In this document: piece after piece, positions 1-6,935 of the stretch
Position numbering within the stretch: the first letter of the stretch is position 1
How the letters are laid out: each line of letters opens with the position of its first letter
Origin: Cyanothece sp. UBA12306
Lineage (GTDB): Bacteria > Cyanobacteriota > Cyanobacteriia > Cyanobacteriales > Microcystaceae
NCBI GenBank assembly: GCA_003448685.1
Contig: DLXW01000311.1
Coordinates: forward strand, 2,391-20,558
DNA length: 18,168 bases
Reading direction: 5' to 3'
The notes under the pieces: model-generated
Databases searched by the model: none
What the model was told of the DNA's origin: nothing
The model's input: only the letters and a program-made list of their open reading frames with translations
Program-made: the position numbers and the translations under genes

Positions 1-2
1 CT

Positions 3-162
3 CCCTTGCAGTCTCAACTAGGGTTTTGAGCTTAACCGAGCAGTATTGAGTATCCCCAGAGTTATTGGTGTCCGCAATGTATTTGTAGAACTTTTGCTAA
101 CAAATACCCTAGAGAAATACTTATCACCAATGAAGACAGAATACCAAACCTTGCTTCAATAA
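3..162 (+). pseudogene. 3' end of an unrecognised gene with an apparent frameshift
   Basis: The frame ending with TAA at 160-162 reads as a convincing protein C-terminus, containing LNRAVLSIPRVIGVRNV and ending SPMKTEYQTLLQ. Upstream it is closed by TAG at 19-21. The frame starting at base 3 reads PLQSQLGF and runs into TGA at 27-29. The two frames join smoothly if one base is removed from the GGGTTTT run at 21-27, so I read this as one gene with a +1 frameshift, truncated by the window edge. I do not recognise the family. The piece converges on the heme-sensor gene, and a hairpin lies between them. It could also be a chance open frame, since only about 53 codons are visible. Confidence 0.4.
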
Positions 163-186
163 AAAGTTGTCTAAAGAAAACAACTT
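161..186 (-). terminator. Hairpin terminator of the heme-sensor gene
   Basis: A perfect 7-bp stem (AAGTTGT 164-170 with ACAACTT 180-186) encloses a 9-base loop. Read on the minus strand, the stem is followed by TTTATT, and it lies about 30 bases past the stop codon of the gene ending at 216. This fits a short rho-independent terminator. On the plus strand there is no T run after the stem, so it is a weaker candidate for the fragment ending at 162. Confidence 0.5.
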
Positions 187-215
187 CTGAAAATTGTCCT
201 TTGTATATTCTTAAA

Positions 216-1121
216 TTAATCAGTTTCAGAATTTAACATATTCATGGCAATTTCTAGACTAACCTTCATTCGATTTAATGAAGCAGCTAACATTCCTACT
301 TCATCATTAGCATCATGTTCAAATTCTCTAGATAAATCTCCTGTACTGATTTTCTGTGCTAACTGAGCCATTTTTTTAATGGGTTGAGTGATGGTAATTT
401 TCAAGAAGAAGTTGATCAAAATCATTGCTAAAAATAAAAAACCACCTAGAATAACTAGAACATTGATCTGGAGTTGTCGAGCAGTTTTGAAAACTCGACT
501 TGCTGGCACTGAAATCATCTGAACACCAACAATTTCATTTAATTTCCAGCCAAATCCATTTTCACTACCATAGGTAGCTAATTGACTTTTGGGAGCTGCT
601 TCAGGTGTACTGTGACAACGCAAACAGCTTTTTTTATTAATAGAAATGGGACGAGCAATATAAAAAATATCCTCTCCAGGCAAATCACGACGAAACCCGC
701 TTTTTTGCCTAAGATCGGGATTGTCGCGGAATTTGTTCACAATTTCAGCTTCAAATGAATCAGCTTTATCTCTTAAATTAGTAGGATTTAAGGTTGCCTC
801 TTTATAGAAAAAATTACGATATTCTGGTTGATCTCTTAATCCTTCAAATACTTCACGAGCTGCATAACCAGGAACGGTTTGGGGTAAAAATTGATCTTCA
901 GTTTCCAAACGAGAAGCTAACTCAGGATTAATTTGAGTACTGGTATATTCACGAATAGCTCCCATGGTCTCAATTAAAACTAAAGCCTTATCTGTTACTG
1001 TTCGTTCAACATTTCGCTCTAAAATAACAGAGAGAAACCCACCACTAATAATAAGAATTAAGAAAAAAATTGCAACCAAGAGAATATTTAGTTTTGCTCC
1101 CAGCTTGAGATTCTTTAGCAT
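216..1121 (-). CDS. Membrane-anchored c-type heme sensor (DUF3365/Tll0287-like) with HAMP domain
   Basis: The protein has 301 residues: a membrane segment at about 12-34, a periplasmic domain at about 35-218, a second membrane segment at about 219-240, and a HAMP linker at about 241-293. The periplasmic part carries CLRCH at 166-170, the CXXCH motif that attaches heme c covalently, in the sequence context expected of the DUF3365/Tll0287-like family. That family senses redox state or small ligands through the heme. The chain stops a few residues after HAMP, so no kinase, cyclase or methyl-accepting output domain is fused to it. Any signal must pass to a separate partner, which is not visible here. 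The ATG at 1121 has AAGGA eight bases upstream, which supports this start. It lies 170 bases downstream of hflX on the same strand. Family assignment is strong; ligand and partner are unknown. Confidence 0.85.
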   Translation of the reverse strand: MLKNLKLGAKLNILLVAIFFLILIISGGFLSVILERNVERTVTDKALVLIETMGAIREYTSTQINPELASRLETEDQFLPQTVPGYAAREVFEGLRDQPEYRNFFYKEATLNPTNLRDKADSFEAEIVNKFRDNPDLRQKSGFRRDLPGEDIFYIARPISINKKSCLRCHSTPEAAPKSQLATYGSENGFGWKLNEIVGVQMISVPASRVFKTARQLQINVLVILGGFLFLAMILINFFLKITITQPIKKMAQLAQKISTGDLSREFEHDANDEVGMLAASLNRMKVSLEIAMNMLNSETD

Positions 1122-1291
1122 TTGTTAGATCCTTGAAAACGGTGAAAAGATTTAGGGAATTAATCTAAAGTTCAGCTACTAAAAATTATAGGCTACAAAC
1201 GAAAAGCCTTGAGTTAAATCAAACGAAGCACCTAAGAGTTGGGGTTTCCCCTCCCTAGGGGTCAGAAGCACTAACTATTATGCAACCGTCG

Positions 1292-3040
1292 CTATCTTAT
1301 CATTCTAACTCTAATTGGCTTGATTGTTTGCCAATGGTCGTCCCTACTAATCAGCTGAACCAATTGTCCTAATTTTTGTTGTAAGGTTTCGAGTCCAAAT
1401 CCTTCTTGAGCCGAAATAAACACAGCTTGGGGATATTTCACTTTGGCTCGTTCAAGGGTTACACCATCGACATGATCAATTTTGTTGAAAGCCAATAATA
1501 CCAATTCTGGGGTTAAAGACATTTCCTCCAAAATATTGATTACAGACTCAATCTGATGTTCCCAAGCTTGATGGGATAGGTCAACAACGTGCAAAAGAGC
1601 ATCAGCTTCTGTGACTTCTTCTAAAGTTGCCCGAAAAGCATCCATCAAAGAGGGGGGAAGTTCGTGTATAAATCCTACGGTATCGGTTAATAAAATCGTT
1701 GTTGATTGACTTGTCACAGGATTTACTAATTGAAGGCGACGAGTCGTGGGATCGAGGGTGGCAAATAATTGATCGGCGGTATAAACTTCAGCCTTAGTGA
1801 GGGCATTAATCAGAGTAGACTTTCCAGCGTTAGTGTATCCTACCATGGCGACGGTCGGAACTTCCTGTTGTTGTCTTTGGTTACGCAAACGAGAACGATG
1901 AGCTTGCAATTGATTGACTTCTTGCTGTAAACGGGAAATCCGCCGTCCAATGGCTCGACGTTCTGTTTCTAGTTTAGTTTCTCCTGGTCCACGGGTTCCG
2001 ATCCCTCCTCCAAGACGAGACATAGCTTGGCCTCGTCCAATCAAGCGAGGTAGCATATATTCTAATTGAGCTAACTCTACTTGTAATTTACCAGCTCGAG
2101 ACTGGGCTCTTTGAGCAAAGATATCGAGGATAATTTCGGTGCGATCAACTACACGAACTCCCAATTGAGTCTCTAAATTACGGACTTGGGCTGGAAACAA
2201 GTCCCGATCAAAGACCACAAGGTTGGCCCCTAAAGTCTGAACTCGCAGGGCAATATCTTCTACTTTCCCTGAACCTACTACGGTTTGGGGATGGGGGCTG
2301 GGCCGTTTTTGTCTGAGGGTTTCGAGAACTTCTCCTCCTGCGGTTTCCACCAATCGTCTTACTTCGGTCAGTCCCTCTTCAAATTGGCGATCGCTTACAG
2401 ATTGGATTTGTAACCCGACGACAATCACCCTTTCGTGTTCACTATCGACTTGTTGGGCAACGTACTCGCGACGAAATTCTGCTTCTAGGCCTTCTACTAA
2501 GTTCAAAAAATCTTGTTCTGTCAAGGTTTCTAAACTCATGGGGGGTGAAACAGTCCAGTAGTATTGCTGGTTTGGGTTTAAATCTGAGGCTGGTAAAAGA
2601 TGAGCTATATAAGATTCCTTGATATATCCTGTTGCTCCACCGCCTCGCCGCATTTTGCCTTCCCCTGTTAAGATTAATACCACTAAGGCATCGAGTCTTT
2701 GAAGAACCATGGCAGTTAAGCTAGATTCTTTCGGAGCTTCAGGTTTTAATTTTGTTGTGATACAACGAATGCCACAAAGCCTTTCTGCTCCATAGCGAGG
2801 CAACTCTAAGGCAGGAATTTGAGTTTGTCTTGGGGTTCCTACCCCCACACGAATGACTTGACCGCGACGGTTAACATAAGCGCAGATCGCTTGATTAATG
2901 TCGTTACTGATAGCTGCCAACCTTTGAGCAAATTCAGGAGAAGTGAAACGATCACTTCTGAGTCTTTGATGGTATAGTTTTTGAAGTTCCTTGAGTTGGC
3001 TGGGTTTTAAACCTTGTAGATTGCCATAGATAGTTTCGAT
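1292..3040 (-). CDS. hflX: Ribosome-associated GTPase HflX
   Basis: HflX binds ribosomes and splits stalled or hibernating ones in a GTP-dependent way. Numbered from the ATC proposed as start (582 residues), an N-terminal cyanobacterial extension covers about 1-200, the HflX N-domain and glycine-rich region about 200-390, and the G domain about 395-582. Within it are the P-loop GYTNAGKS (about 401-408), DTVG (about 453-456), NKID (about 519-522) and SAQ (about 543-545). The frame contains no ATG, GTG or TTG between the upstream stop and a TTG at 2918-2920. That TTG has no spaced Shine-Dalgarno and would cut off about 40 residues that look conserved (ETIYGNLQGLKPSQ onward). The ATC at 3038-3040 has AGGAG six bases upstream and stands where I remember related proteins having Met. 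Identity is near certain; the start is inferred. Using TTG would give 1292-2920, 542 residues. Confidence 0.95.
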   Translation of the reverse strand: METIYGNLQGLKPSQLKELQKLYHQRLRSDRFTSPEFAQRLAAISNDINQAICAYVNRRGQVIRVGVGTPRQTQIPALELPRYGAERLCGIRCITTKLKPEAPKESSLTAMVLQRLDALVVLILTGEGKMRRGGGATGYIKESYIAHLLPASDLNPNQQYYWTVSPPMSLETLTEQDFLNLVEGLEAEFRREYVAQQVDSEHERVIVVGLQIQSVSDRQFEEGLTEVRRLVETAGGEVLETLRQKRPSPHPQTVVGSGKVEDIALRVQTLGANLVVFDRDLFPAQVRNLETQLGVRVVDRTEIILDIFAQRAQSRAGKLQVELAQLEYMLPRLIGRGQAMSRLGGGIGTRGPGETKLETERRAIGRRISRLQQEVNQLQAHRSRLRNQRQQQEVPTVAMVGYTNAGKSTLINALTKAEVYTADQLFATLDPTTRRLQLVNPVTSQSTTILLTDTVGFIHELPPSLMDAFRATLEEVTEADALLHVVDLSHQAWEHQIESVINILEEMSLTPELVLLAFNKIDHVDGVTLERAKVKYPQAVFISAQEGFGLETLQQKLGQLVQLISRDDHWQTIKPIRVRMIR

Positions 3041-3046
3041 AGGCGA

Positions 3047-3051
3047 CTCCT
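3047..3051 (-). promoter_or_regulatory. Shine-Dalgarno site that sets the hflX start
   Basis: The minus strand reads AGGAG here, six bases before the ATC at 3038-3040. No canonical start codon lies at a usable distance in the hflX frame. The site is the main sequence evidence that translation begins near 3040 rather than at the TTG at 2920. Confidence 0.55.
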
Positions 3052-3161
3052 GATTATGATTGGGGATGAATTAATTGTTCTAACTCAATTAAAGCACTAA
3101 CTTATCTGTTTGTGGTCATAAAACCATTTTGGATTTTGGATTGCCGATTTTGGATTAAAAA

Positions 3162-3198
3162 CAAGCCCCTGTCTTTCAAGCAGGGGAAAATCCAAAAT
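3162..3198 (+). repeat. Left-end-type hairpin, copy 1
   Basis: A 37-base unit identical to 3246-3282. It contains CCCCTG (3166-3171) pairing with CAGGGG (3181-3186), with CTT/AAG able to extend the stem around a bulged T. A GC-rich subterminal palindrome upstream of tnpB is the expected left-end structure of an IS200/IS605-group element. Assignment to the element is inferred from position. Confidence 0.6.
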
Positions 3199-3245
3199 TT
3201 AAAAATCGTAAAATCATTAATCTAAAATCCAAAATCTAAAATCTG

Positions 3246-3282
3246 CAAGCCCCTGTCTTTCAAGCAGGGGAAAATCCAAAAT
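3246..3282 (+). repeat. Left-end-type hairpin, copy 2
   Basis: The second exact 37-base copy, 84 bases after the first, with stem arms CCCCTG (3250-3255) and CAGGGG (3265-3270). It runs directly into the AAAATCC heptads and then the tnpB frame. One element should have only one left hairpin, so the duplication points to a rearrangement. Confidence 0.6.
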
Positions 3283-3307
3283 CCAAAATCTAAAATCTAA
3301 AATCGAA

Positions 3308-4495
3308 TTGACTACTTTGTGTCGTTTGAGCAAGAATCTTTTTAATGTGGCGTTGTACGAATGTAGGCAGTATTTCTTTGCTGAAAGAAAACGCTTGACT
3401 TACGAATCTAACTACCATATTTGCAAGTCTAATGAAAACTATCGGATGCTTAATACCGATATTGCTCAACAGACCATGAAGGTAGTAGATCGAAGCATGA
3501 GATCTTTCCTGGGTTTGCTTAAGGCTATTAGTATAGGACGATGTGATCAAAAACCACAACTTCCTAAATACTTGCCTAAAGATGGATATTTCCCCTTGAT
3601 TATTCCGAGAATTAAAGTCAAGAATGGGAGCTTTAAAATTCCCATGTCTCAACAATTTAAGAAGGAATATGGTGAAGTTAAAATTCAACTCCCTGAAAGA
3701 CTTAATGATAAGAATATTAAGGAGGTACGAATACATCCAAAATACTCGGCTCGCTGGTTTGAGATCGAGTATATTTATGAGGATGAAAAAATAGAGACAT
3801 CTGTCACTCGTGATCAAGCTATTGCTATTGACTTGGGGGTTGACAATCTTGCTGCTTGTTTTGACACTGAAGGGCATCAATTTTTGATTGATGGGAAAAG
3901 ACTTAAAAGCATAAATCAGTGGTATAACAAACGCAATGCCGAACTGCAATCTTTTAAAGATAAACAAGGTATTCAAAGCTTTACTAACCAACAGGCTAGA
4001 CTTTATCAATGGCGTAATGACCGTGTTCGAGATTATTTGAACAAAACAACCCGAATAGTAATTAACCATTGTTTGACCTATCAAATTGGCAAGCTCGTAG
4101 TCGGGTATAATCCTGGCATCAAACAAGAGATTAATATCGGACGTTCTAATAACCAGAACTTTGTTCAAATTCCTTTCTGGCAACTGAGACAAAAGCTCAA
4201 AGCTTTGTGTTCTCGCTATGGGATTGAATACCTTGAACAAGAAGAATCTTACTCGTCTAAAGCTAGTTTTTACGACCAAGATGAGATCCCTATTTACAAT
4301 GCCGATAACCCTAGTAAATATAAGTTTTCTGGCAAAAGAATTAAACGGGGTTTGTATCGGACAAAAGATAAGCATTTTGTTTCAAGTGACATAAACGGCA
4401 GTGCTAACATTTTGGTAAAAAGTAAACACAGACTCAATTTTGAGCGAGTGTCTAGTGGGTTTTTGGCTAACCCTTTAAGGATTTTTATCTCTTAA
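3308..4495 (+). CDS. tnpB: RNA-guided nuclease TnpB, N-terminally truncated
   Basis: About 395 residues of an IS605 OrfB/TnpB protein. TnpB is an RNA-guided DNA endonuclease, related to Cas12, that uses RNA from the element's right end. The helical and wedge region spans about 1-165 and the RuvC domain about 170-370, with AIDLGVDN (D175) and SSDING (D361) as RuvC-I and RuvC-III acids. At the usual RuvC-II position the sequence is VVGYNP with Gly266 instead of Glu, while EES at 312-314 precedes the YSSKAS segment. No CxxC zinc ribbon is present. The frame is open back to 3221 but holds only heptad sequence and no ATG. TTG at 3308 is the first possible start and has no Shine-Dalgarno. I estimate 15-20 residues are missing at the N-terminus. 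The rest of the frame is intact, so decay is either recent or limited to the 5' end. Confidence 0.8.
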   Translation: MTTLCRLSKNLFNVALYECRQYFFAERKRLTYESNYHICKSNENYRMLNTDIAQQTMKVVDRSMRSFLGLLKAISIGRCDQKPQLPKYLPKDGYFPLIIPRIKVKNGSFKIPMSQQFKKEYGEVKIQLPERLNDKNIKEVRIHPKYSARWFEIEYIYEDEKIETSVTRDQAIAIDLGVDNLAACFDTEGHQFLIDGKRLKSINQWYNKRNAELQSFKDKQGIQSFTNQQARLYQWRNDRVRDYLNKTTRIVINHCLTYQIGKLVVGYNPGIKQEINIGRSNNQNFVQIPFWQLRQKLKALCSRYGIEYLEQEESYSSKASFYDQDEIPIYNADNPSKYKFSGKRIKRGLYRTKDKHFVSSDINGSANILVKSKHRLNFERVSSGFLANPLRIFIS

Positions 4496-4529
4496 GAATC
4501 CACTCGCCATAAGGGCAGTGGAGTGTCAA
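4400..4529 (+). ncRNA. Predicted omega RNA (reRNA) guide scaffold of the TnpB element
   Basis: TnpB guide RNAs are processed from the 3' end of tnpB and the right end of the element. This stretch shows the expected structure. GGGTT (4457-4461) pairs with AACCC (4469-4473). GCGAGTG (4444-4450) is complementary to CACTCGC (4501-4507), a long-range pairing that competes or forms a pseudoknot with the terminal hairpin at 4499-4522. The scaffold would end at TCAA (4526-4529), placing the guide at about 4530-4549. The 5' boundary is a guess from typical scaffold length. Confidence 0.45.
4499..4529 (+). repeat. Right-end hairpin and cleavage site of the TnpB element
   Basis: TCCACT, a bulged C, and GCC (4499-4508) pair with GGCAGTGGA (4514-4522) around an ATAAG loop, giving nine base pairs. 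GTG and TCAA follow, ending at 4529. The arrangement matches the subterminal imperfect palindrome at the right end of IS200/IS605-group elements. It lies between convergent tnpB and MFS genes and might also terminate transcription. Confidence 0.7.
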
Positions 4530-4554
4530 TAGATTTTCCAAATCGGATTGATTG

Positions 4555-6003
4555 CTAAACTTTTCCAATATATCGAGTTAACATTCCGCCAATAATAGCC
4601 AATACTGCTAAGGAAATTAAAACGGGTTTTAAACCAAATAAAGTTTCTGCAATACCCGCTAAAGCAAGAGGCAAAGATAAAGCAATATTAACCGCATTAT
4701 TTTGTAATCCAAATACCTTACCTCGCATATCTATGGGGGTTTCTGCTTGAATTGTGGTTTGCATAGGAACCCCAACAAAAGCCCCAAATAATCCTAAGAA
4801 AGTGGTCATCAAAAGAGTTAACCAAAGACTGAAAATAGATAAAGATAAACCCAATAATGATAATGCCATTCCCAAAGATCCCCACAACCCCAATTGATTA
4901 TTACGGAACTTCTGTCCCCAATTGCCTAAAAATCCTGCCCCTAAAGCCATCCCCAAGCCTCCAGATGCCAGCAAAAAGCCAAATTGTTCTGCTTTCATTC
5001 CAGGGATAGTTTCTGCCATTCTTACGGCTAAGACAGACAAAGCTGCAAAAATAGAAAAGAGAATGACTAATTGAATTAAAGCATTACGGACTCGAAAATT
5101 ATCCTTTAGATAATTAATACCATCACGGATATCCTCGAAAATATGAGGTCTTTCTTTTTGATAGTGTTCCCGTTTTTCCCCTGTTTTTAAGAACAATAGA
5201 ATAAGACCTGCTATAAGATAGGATATTGCCACCACCGAAGATTGACCTTCTTCCCAAGAAAATCCCACTGATTTAGCTAAAGTTGCTGCTAATTCTAGTA
5301 AAGGTTGACCAATAGCAAACCCAATAATAGTCATCGCCATCATGGTTGTGGTAAACAAAGAATTAGCCGATAGAAGATGATTGCGCTTAACAATTAAAGG
5401 AATAGTAACCTGTTCGGCTGGGGCAAAAAATTGGGTAATAGTAGAATCGATAAAGGTTAAGACAAAAATGATGATAAAACCTAATGGTAGAAAAAAAGTA
5501 TCTTGAACTTGGGATTGCCATTGTCGCAACCAAAGGGGTAACCAATGAACAGGTAAAGCCAAAGTGTAATCCTGAGATAACCAAATTAAAGGCGGGATCA
5601 CAAACACCAAGACCCCACGAACCAAATTAGAGATCACTAAAACTCCTTTTTTGGGCCAGCGATCAACATAAACTCCGGCTAAAGAACCGAATAATACCGC
5701 AGGGATAGTAAAAGCAATCATAATGGCAGATACCCAACCACTAATGGGTTGATTTTCTCCTTGAAAATGCCCTGCAATCAAAGCAATCATTAACACCAGA
5801 TAGACTTTATCGGCCAGTTGGGAGAAAATTTGTCCCACCCAAAGGGTCAAAAAGCGGGTATTTTGCAGAACTGGCCTAAATCCTTGGCTGATTAGTTTTT
5901 TAGAGGGGTTTTGGCGATCCATAGGTACGGGTAAGTCTTGGGTGGGAGTTTCCTCCACATTGTTTGGTACTGAGGGTTTGGGTTCAGGGTTAGAAACGGC
6001 CAT
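4555..6003 (-). CDS. MFS transporter, EntS-like drug/siderophore exporter family
   Basis: A 482-residue polytopic membrane protein with a Pro-rich cytoplasmic N-terminus (about 1-45) followed by about twelve hydrophobic segments. The loop after the second membrane segment contains GVYVDRWPKKG, a form of the MFS motif A that couples proton movement to transport. Overall similarity is to the proton-antiporter group that includes EntS and macrolide exporters; the substrate cannot be read from sequence. It starts at ATG 6003, 49 bases after recO on the same strand, so it is probably the last gene of a deoC-recO-MFS unit. No clear Shine-Dalgarno is seen before the ATG. Its 3' end faces the TnpB element, 25 bases beyond that element's right end. 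Confidence 0.85.
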   Translation of the reverse strand: MAVSNPEPKPSVPNNVEETPTQDLPVPMDRQNPSKKLISQGFRPVLQNTRFLTLWVGQIFSQLADKVYLVLMIALIAGHFQGENQPISGWVSAIMIAFTIPAVLFGSLAGVYVDRWPKKGVLVISNLVRGVLVFVIPPLIWLSQDYTLALPVHWLPLWLRQWQSQVQDTFFLPLGFIIIFVLTFIDSTITQFFAPAEQVTIPLIVKRNHLLSANSLFTTTMMAMTIIGFAIGQPLLELAATLAKSVGFSWEEGQSSVVAISYLIAGLILLFLKTGEKREHYQKERPHIFEDIRDGINYLKDNFRVRNALIQLVILFSIFAALSVLAVRMAETIPGMKAEQFGFLLASGGLGMALGAGFLGNWGQKFRNNQLGLWGSLGMALSLLGLSLSIFSLWLTLLMTTFLGLFGAFVGVPMQTTIQAETPIDMRGKVFGLQNNAVNIALSLPLALAGIAETLFGLKPVLISLAVLAIIGGMLTRYIGKV

Positions 6004-6052
6004 TTGTCTTAATGGTTATTGTGATTAGAGAAGGCACAATTTTCATTAAACC

Positions 6053-6874
6053 TTAAAACTCCAACCCAGATAAAGTATCGACTAATTCGGCCGACCTAAA
6101 AGAATGTCCTAATTGATATTGGGCATAGTTTCTGAGTAATAGTTCTATTCTTACCCAAGCTACGGATACAAAATCGTTGAGGGACTCTGGGGGTAAAATT
6201 TGGCGGGGTTGGGGAAGGGTAGAAGATCCCAGATGTTGCAATAAACTTAATTCTACAGCCCCTAATTGTTGATTAATTTTGGGTAAGGGTTTTTTGGAGG
6301 GTTGTTGATCAGTTAATTTGATCAGTCCTCCTGCTTCAAAACTAAAACCGACTCGCCAACGGGGTTCACTAAAATTAATAGCCAGGGTTTCTTGAGTTAG
6401 ACAGCAGCTATGAACTTGGGGGCCAATACCGGCGATGGCCAACAGATGAAAGACTGCTTGGGCTAAATGGCTATGTAAACTTTGTCCTGATACGATATCT
6501 TGTAAACGGTTTAAATGTTCGTTGAGGAGTTGATACAGTTCCCCCTGGGGTTGTTCACTCAGGGCTAAACACAGAACTAATTCCGCTAAATATTGACCTG
6601 ATGCTAATTTACCTAAATCTTGGCTTAATTTGGGGTAAGATTCTAGGGTATCTGCTTGGGTGATTTTATCAAGCGATCGCCCTTTGGCAATCAATAAATC
6701 ATTGACTACAAATAATTCACTGCGTCCCCTTAGTCGAGATTTAAGTTTTCTGGCCCCGGGGACAACTGCGCGAATTAATCCCCATTCTGGTGAGAGAATA
6801 GTGACTAAGCGATCAGCTTCTCCTAGGGGCATTCCTTTCAATATAATGCCTGTTGCTTTATAAGTTCCACTCAT
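6053..6874 (-). CDS. recO: DNA repair and recombination protein RecO
   Basis: RecO binds single-stranded DNA and RecR and helps load RecA in the RecFOR gap-repair pathway. The 273-residue chain has the N-terminal OB fold at about 1-80, with the family opening [21 protein letters not shown] and the basic stretch [10 protein letters not shown] at 41-50. A helical C-terminal domain follows. The four-cysteine zinc site of some RecO proteins is not complete: only a Cys pair (about 157-158) is seen near its first half. The start at ATG 6874 gives the expected N-terminus. The gene lies 61 bases downstream of deoC on the same strand; I recall deoC and recO as neighbours in other cyanobacteria. Confidence 0.93.
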   Translation of the reverse strand: MSGTYKATGIILKGMPLGEADRLVTILSPEWGLIRAVVPGARKLKSRLRGRSELFVVNDLLIAKGRSLDKITQADTLESYPKLSQDLGKLASGQYLAELVLCLALSEQPQGELYQLLNEHLNRLQDIVSGQSLHSHLAQAVFHLLAIAGIGPQVHSCCLTQETLAINFSEPRWRVGFSFEAGGLIKLTDQQPSKKPLPKINQQLGAVELSLLQHLGSSTLPQPRQILPPESLNDFVSVAWVRIELLLRNYAQYQLGHSFRSAELVDTLSGLEF

Positions 6875-6878
6875 TGAA

Positions 6879-6913
6879 GTTCAGGGTTCAGAGTTCAGGG
6901 TTCAGAGTTTAGA
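6879..6913. repeat. Heptad repeat array between deoC and recO
   Basis: Five head-to-tail heptads GTTCAGG, GTTCAGA, GTTCAGG, GTTCAGA and GTTTAGA fill most of the 61-base gap just upstream of the recO start. They belong to the short tandemly repeated sequences typical of cyanobacteria. Length variation by slippage here would change the recO leader without touching coding sequence. Confidence 0.85.
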
Positions 6914-6935
6914 GTTGTCCTCAAAATTTTTGATA

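Larger units (their letters stand above)
3126..3304. repeat. Heptanucleotide repeat region with long inverted arms
   Basis: AAAATCC/AAAATCT heptads fill 3271-3304, and their reverse complement occurs at 3126-3156. The 17 bases at 3126-3142 are an exact inverted copy of 3273-3289, so the region could fold into one large hairpin around the two GC-rich hairpins. Short tandem heptads of this kind are common between cyanobacterial genes. Here they run up to, and apparently replace, the 5' end of tnpB. Confidence 0.8.
3162..4529 (+). mobile_element. Degenerate IS200/IS605-group element carrying tnpB only
   Basis: The element is bounded on the left by a subterminal GC hairpin (duplicated) and on the right by a 9-bp bulged hairpin (4499-4522) followed by GTGTCAA. 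TCAA at 4526-4529 matches a right-end cleavage tetranucleotide known for IS605-type elements. No tnpA (Y1 transposase) is present, so mobility would depend on a TnpA supplied in trans. Flanks on both sides contain heptad-like sequence (GATTTTGGATT on the left, TAGATTTT on the right), so the original insertion may have been into a heptad array between hflX and the MFS gene. The exact left boundary is uncertain because of the duplicated hairpin. Confidence 0.65.

Noticed and set aside
1241..1260. GGGGTTTCCCC as a terminator of hflX
   Set aside because: The stem is only four base pairs around three bases, alternative pairings with the nearby CCCTAGGGG compete, and no T run follows on the minus strand.
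3162..3282. CRISPR array
   Set aside because: The two identical 37-base units are spaced 84 bases apart with heptad filler between them. There are only two copies, and the hairpin plus adjacent tnpB explain them better.
3290..4375. Long minus-strand open frame opposite tnpB
   Set aside because: It is antisense to the clearly recognisable TnpB frame; its translation is hydrophobic low-complexity sequence with no family resemblance.
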